64,000 nucleotides of DNA, from positions 626,153 to 690,152 of the forward strand of contig WBMV01007704.1 of assembly GCA_013396655.1 (NCBI GenBank), read 5' to 3'. A program made the translations under genes and the position numbers. Positions 60,601 through 64,000 of this stretch are shown piece by piece. Each line of letters opens with the position of its first letter. Position 1 is the first letter of the stretch. The notes under the pieces were generated by a model. It was not told the DNA's origin. It did not search any database and was given only the letters and a program-made list of their open reading frames with translations. This DNA is from Campylorhamphus procurvoides (taxonomy: Eukaryota; Chordata; Aves; Passeriformes; Dendrocolaptidae).

Positions 60601-63390
60601 TGTTTTCACTGAGATCACAGCACCAAATGGGTGGCTGCATTGCACTGTACAGTGAGGTCTGGGACTTCTGGGAAAAGAGATCCCATCTGCCTTCACACAG
60701 AGCTTAGCATCCTGCTCTGTATGATCAGGGTACTTGGAAACCTTTGCCCTGTGCCATGGCAAGGCTGATTCCTCTGCTCTATCCTTGTTTGCTGCAGAGG
60801 GCAGTCAGCACAGGGACGAGATCTGTGCAAGCCAAAAGCACCAAGCAGGCTCCAGAGCAGAGCCTGCCCGAAGTCCTCAGTGTTGTACTTCGGCAAGATG
60901 ATGGGGAGTTTGAAGTGTTTACCCTATCGAACTTTAATTTCTTGTAGAACTGTTGTCTCACTGTTCAGGTGAACCATTGGTCTGGTGAGCCCGGGAAGAG
61001 AAGTCACCACTTTTCTTGTTCCTTGTGAGCATTTTCAGGGATTCTGAGAAAGCCCTTCTGCACACAGCCTCATATGTTATCTTACAAGCCAAGTTAGAAA
61101 TAGTTCTGCTTAATTGCAGAGGCTGCTGAAGATGTTTATCTGGGGACGATGTGTGCCGGCATGGAAATATGCCCCTTCCCACCCTCCCTGGTATTTGCAG
61201 GGCAACTGGAGATTATGGCAGCGCTTGCAGTTCTGTCACAGGTACAAACCCCAAGAGGGGTTTTACAAATGACAAATTTTCCGGGGTTGGCAGCTTTGCT
61301 GAGACCCTATCACGGTGTTATTTTCAGTGGTGCTAAGTCATCTTCTGCCAGCTGTTAGATCTAAGCAATGTCACCAACGCTGCGCTACTTTGTTCTGGGA
61401 CTCTAGAGAGCAGAAAAAGATAGTGGTGTCTCCATTGTTCCTGCCAGGTAATTTGTGGTAAATATGGGCCTTTTAGCAGCAACCACAGTGGCTGCCTCGC
61501 TTGGGAGTCTGGGAATGCACAGGAAGCAAAGCTCCCCATGCTGGGCTGCATTAGTCACCGCCACTGCTCCACAGGCAAGCCCACAGGCCCTCCAGGGAAA
61601 GAGATTCTTATTTATTTGATTTACCCTTTGATTTGTATCCCTCATCCCTCTATTTCTGAAAGTAGTACTATATCCTGGTGGGAGGGCCAGCCCTTCTCCC
61701 TGCCCCCTAACCTCCCTGCATCCTTTAGCCTTTATCTGCAGCAGCTGACCCGTGTCTCCGTGTACATCCTTGCTCCATTTGTTCTGGCCCTTTGTGCTGC
61801 TCTGTGGGTTCCACCGTTTCAGCTGCCTTTGCTCTTTCTACAGGCTTGTCCCTGCCTCTCCTCTGTGGCTGGCCCACATGCCAGTGTTTTCTGTCTTCTT
61901 CAGACTCCCACAGTTCACATTTTTGAACCTTCAACTGGCAGTCTGTCCTTCCAGCCATTACGGGAACTATTTCCAGATTTGAGCTGATGGAAAGATAGTA
62001 GCAACACCAGATCCAATGCCATTCTTCTTTAATATCTTTCCCTGCTTGCCTTATCTGCATATCTGATTTACTCTTGGCAGCCCTGTATCTGTGCTAGGAC
62101 CTGGATGTACATTCTTATTCCTATCAGTGGTGTATTTATAATGTATACAGTTACTGAGATGTCCTTTCAGACTGCAGCTCTGCAAGGCAGAACCTTTTCA
62201 TTTTTGAAGCTGACACAAATACCTGTGACTTTTTTCATCCAACTGTAAGCAGTTCAAGGGAGTTTTAAAATCTGTAATCTGTTATGAAAAACCTACGTTA
62301 CTTGCAGGTTTTAACCGCTCTTTTTATAAGTTATTGAACTTCTATCATGACATCAGGGATGCATAACAATACACGTTGTGTATTCATGGCTCCCAGTCTT
62401 GCTGATTTACCTCTCCCTCTCTTTTATCCTGTGTAGGGAGAAACTTGATGAGTATGTGCTAAAATGAGAAAAAATCCTCTGTTTTCTAAACACGTTGCAA
62501 ATATTTGTTGCCCCTTGTTCATCTTTATTGACGTCAGCTGATGTCCTGCTTGCAGAACAAGCTTGGAATATGCAATACAGATCTGTGTGTTGATAGTAAC
62601 ATTCATTAAGAAAAGTTTGTCCAGGGAGAAAGAAATACATTTCACAGCATTCAATTAGTAAAAAAAGGGACTAAATTACATTTCCAGTGCAGATTCAGGA
62701 CACATTGTTAAAAATTGAATAGGACAAGTGAGCAGATACTGACTTCAACGACATCATGGAGGTAAAAGTAGTGAACTCAGAGTCCTCTGAATACATTTTA
62801 AAACTCTACATTTTAGCATGATACTGTGCCAGTTTTATAGTTGTTCTTCAGAAGCGGAACAAGAGCCAAGGTGGAAGTTTCAAGGCATCCCTCAAAGATT
62901 TGGTTTTTCACTACTTTGAGATAAGCTAGGGTACAGACATTAGTCCAGTGCAGCAATAAGAGTCAAAGAACAACCTATTCTCTATTATTTATGTCTGACA
63001 TTTGTACTATGGTGTCTTGGCTGACAACACACCGCACGATATGTCAATGGATGTGCTTTGCAATCCTTCCCGGACTTTGGCAGGCAAGGATTCAAAATAT
63101 AGTATGACTTTATGCTTGTGGTATGATTGCCCAGAAAAAAAACTATCTACTGCAGACTGCAAAAGATGGAGGGTTTTATGCAAATACCATCACATTCATC
63201 ACAGTGTGTTGCGGCACTGTTGTCCTGAAAAGGTTTTGTAGTGATGGATTCATGGTATTTTGGCAGACGAGCAAGAGAAGGAAGAGGGTCGTGTGGGCGT
63301 ACTGCATTCATTGCTGTGTGCTTGGGAGTTGAGCATCCAGCTCCATATTAAATTACCTCTTTAGTTTTGATTAGCATTGGCATGGTCAGG
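57700..63390. other. AT-rich DNA, probable intron 1 of the gene starting at 57.2 kb
   Basis: No exon is supported. The longest frame, 149 codons at 61538-61987 (plus), is rich in leucine, serine, proline and cysteine from a pyrimidine-rich strand and has no family resemblance. GC-rich patches occur near 60000-60130 and 61400-61900. No tRNA, snRNA or named transposon is visible before the CR1 at 63391. Confidence 0.5.
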
Positions 63391-64000
63391 GAATCACAGA
63401 ATGCTTTGGCTTGGAAGGGACTCTAAAGCTCATCTTATTCCATCCCCTGCCATGGGCAGGGACACCTTCCACTAGACCAGATAGCTCAAAACCCCATCCA
63501 GCCTGGCCTTGGACACTTCCAGGGATTGGACAGATGCAGATTCTTTGGACAACCTGTTCCAGCACCTCACCATGCTCACAGTAAAGAATGTCTTCCTAAT
63601 TTCTAATCTCAACCTGCTCTCCCTGTTTGAAGCCGTTCCCCCATATCCTGTCACTACATGTCCTCGGTCAAAGCCTCTCTCTGGGTCTCCTGGAGCCCTT
63701 TTCAGGTACTGGAAGGAGCTCTAAGGTCTCCCGAGAGCCTTCTCTTCTGCAGGCTGAACAACCCCAGACCTCTCAGCCTGTCTCCGTAATGACAACTTTG
63801 TGGCCTGCTCTGGCCTTGGTCCAGCACATCCACATCGTTCTCATGCGGGGCCCTCAGAGCTGGTCACAGTGCCCTGGGGTAGAGGGACAGGATCCCCTCC
63901 CTCACCTTGCTGCCCATGGTGGTTTTGATGCAGCCCAGGGCATGGTTGGTTTTCAGGGCTGCCAGCACACCCTGACAGCTCCTGCTGAGCTTCTCATCTA
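63391..64000 (-). mobile_element. CR1 LINE, antisense, 3' part, continues past window
   Basis: From GAATCACAGAATGCTTTGGC the plus strand follows the antisense avian CR1 3' region in order: TTGGAAGGGACTCTAAAG, CCCTGCCATGGGCAGGGAC, CCTTCCACTAGACCAG, CCTGGCCTTGGACACTTCC, CAACCTGTTCCAGCACCTCA, CTTCTCTTCTGCAGGCTGAA, TTTTGATGCAGCCCAGGGC and GAGCTTCTCATCTA. The element's 3' end is at 63391 and its 5' direction lies to the right. It carries substitutions and small deletions and no intact reading frame of the element's proteins in this part. It extends beyond the window, so total length is unknown. Confidence 0.97.

Noticed and set aside
61538..61987. 149-codon frame with leucine- and proline-rich, membrane-like stretches
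   Set aside because: A pyrimidine-rich strand gives Leu/Ser/Pro/Phe by composition. The minus strand is open over much of the same interval, and no splice signals frame it.
1..64000. CRISPR arrays, operons, ribosome-binding sites, tRNA or rRNA genes
   Set aside because: The window is vertebrate nuclear DNA. No regularly spaced repeat array or recognisable cloverleaf or rRNA sequence was seen.

Overview
The window looks like euchromatic DNA from a bird, most likely a songbird or a close relative. The main evidence is two clear antisense 3'-end fragments of the avian CR1 LINE family (56119-56210 and 63391-64000), plus a third, deleted CR1 copy (31676-31850). The overall repeat load is low, the background is AT-rich, and there are no Alu, L1 or B1-like elements. 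One run of N (56299-57076) sits inside the most GC-rich segment, a common failure point in short-read bird assemblies. Nothing suggests a bacterium or a virus: there are no operons, no long uninterrupted reading frames outside the N run, no CRISPR array and no RNA gene that I can recognise.

Layout. Positions 1 to about 56000 are essentially a gene desert or very long intron. I see no reading frame there that I can assign to a known protein family. It holds scattered microsatellites, short tandem duplications, A-rich tracts, two copies of a roughly 70-bp dispersed element (5541-5611 and 7544-7610), several modestly GC-rich patches (about 10740-10950, 11300-11770, 30040-31675, 36660-36930, 50780-51010), one old CR1 copy at 31.7 kb and a likely ancient CR1/L3-like fragment near 53.0 kb. 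Three short segments have exon-like signals but no recognised homology: 11657-11766 (acceptor and donor), 20976-21290 (an ATG-initiated 104-codon frame followed by a donor-like site and AATAAA), and 46773-47037 (acceptor and a lysine-rich 80-codon frame).

Positions about 56080-57440 are the functional focus. A CpG island is interrupted by the 778-bp gap. To the right of the gap lie GC-rich, purine-rich leader-like sequence, an ATG in strong Kozak context (57238) opening a peptide beginning MDNDEIHLRRMPAWGP, and a GTAAGT splice donor at 57287. I read this as the first coding exon of a plus-strand gene whose other exons lie beyond the window. I do not recognise the protein. Just downstream (57365-57645) is an AT-rich but CpG-containing block with a CCAAT box and two TAATTA motifs, which resembles conserved regulatory DNA near developmental promoters.

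Positions 57700-63390 would then be intron 1 of that gene. I see no exons in it. The window ends inside a CR1 element that continues to the right.

No new multi-gene biological system is evident. The items most worth checking are the gap-truncated promoter/first exon, the unidentified frame at 20976-21290 and the candidate regulatory block at 57.4-57.6 kb.
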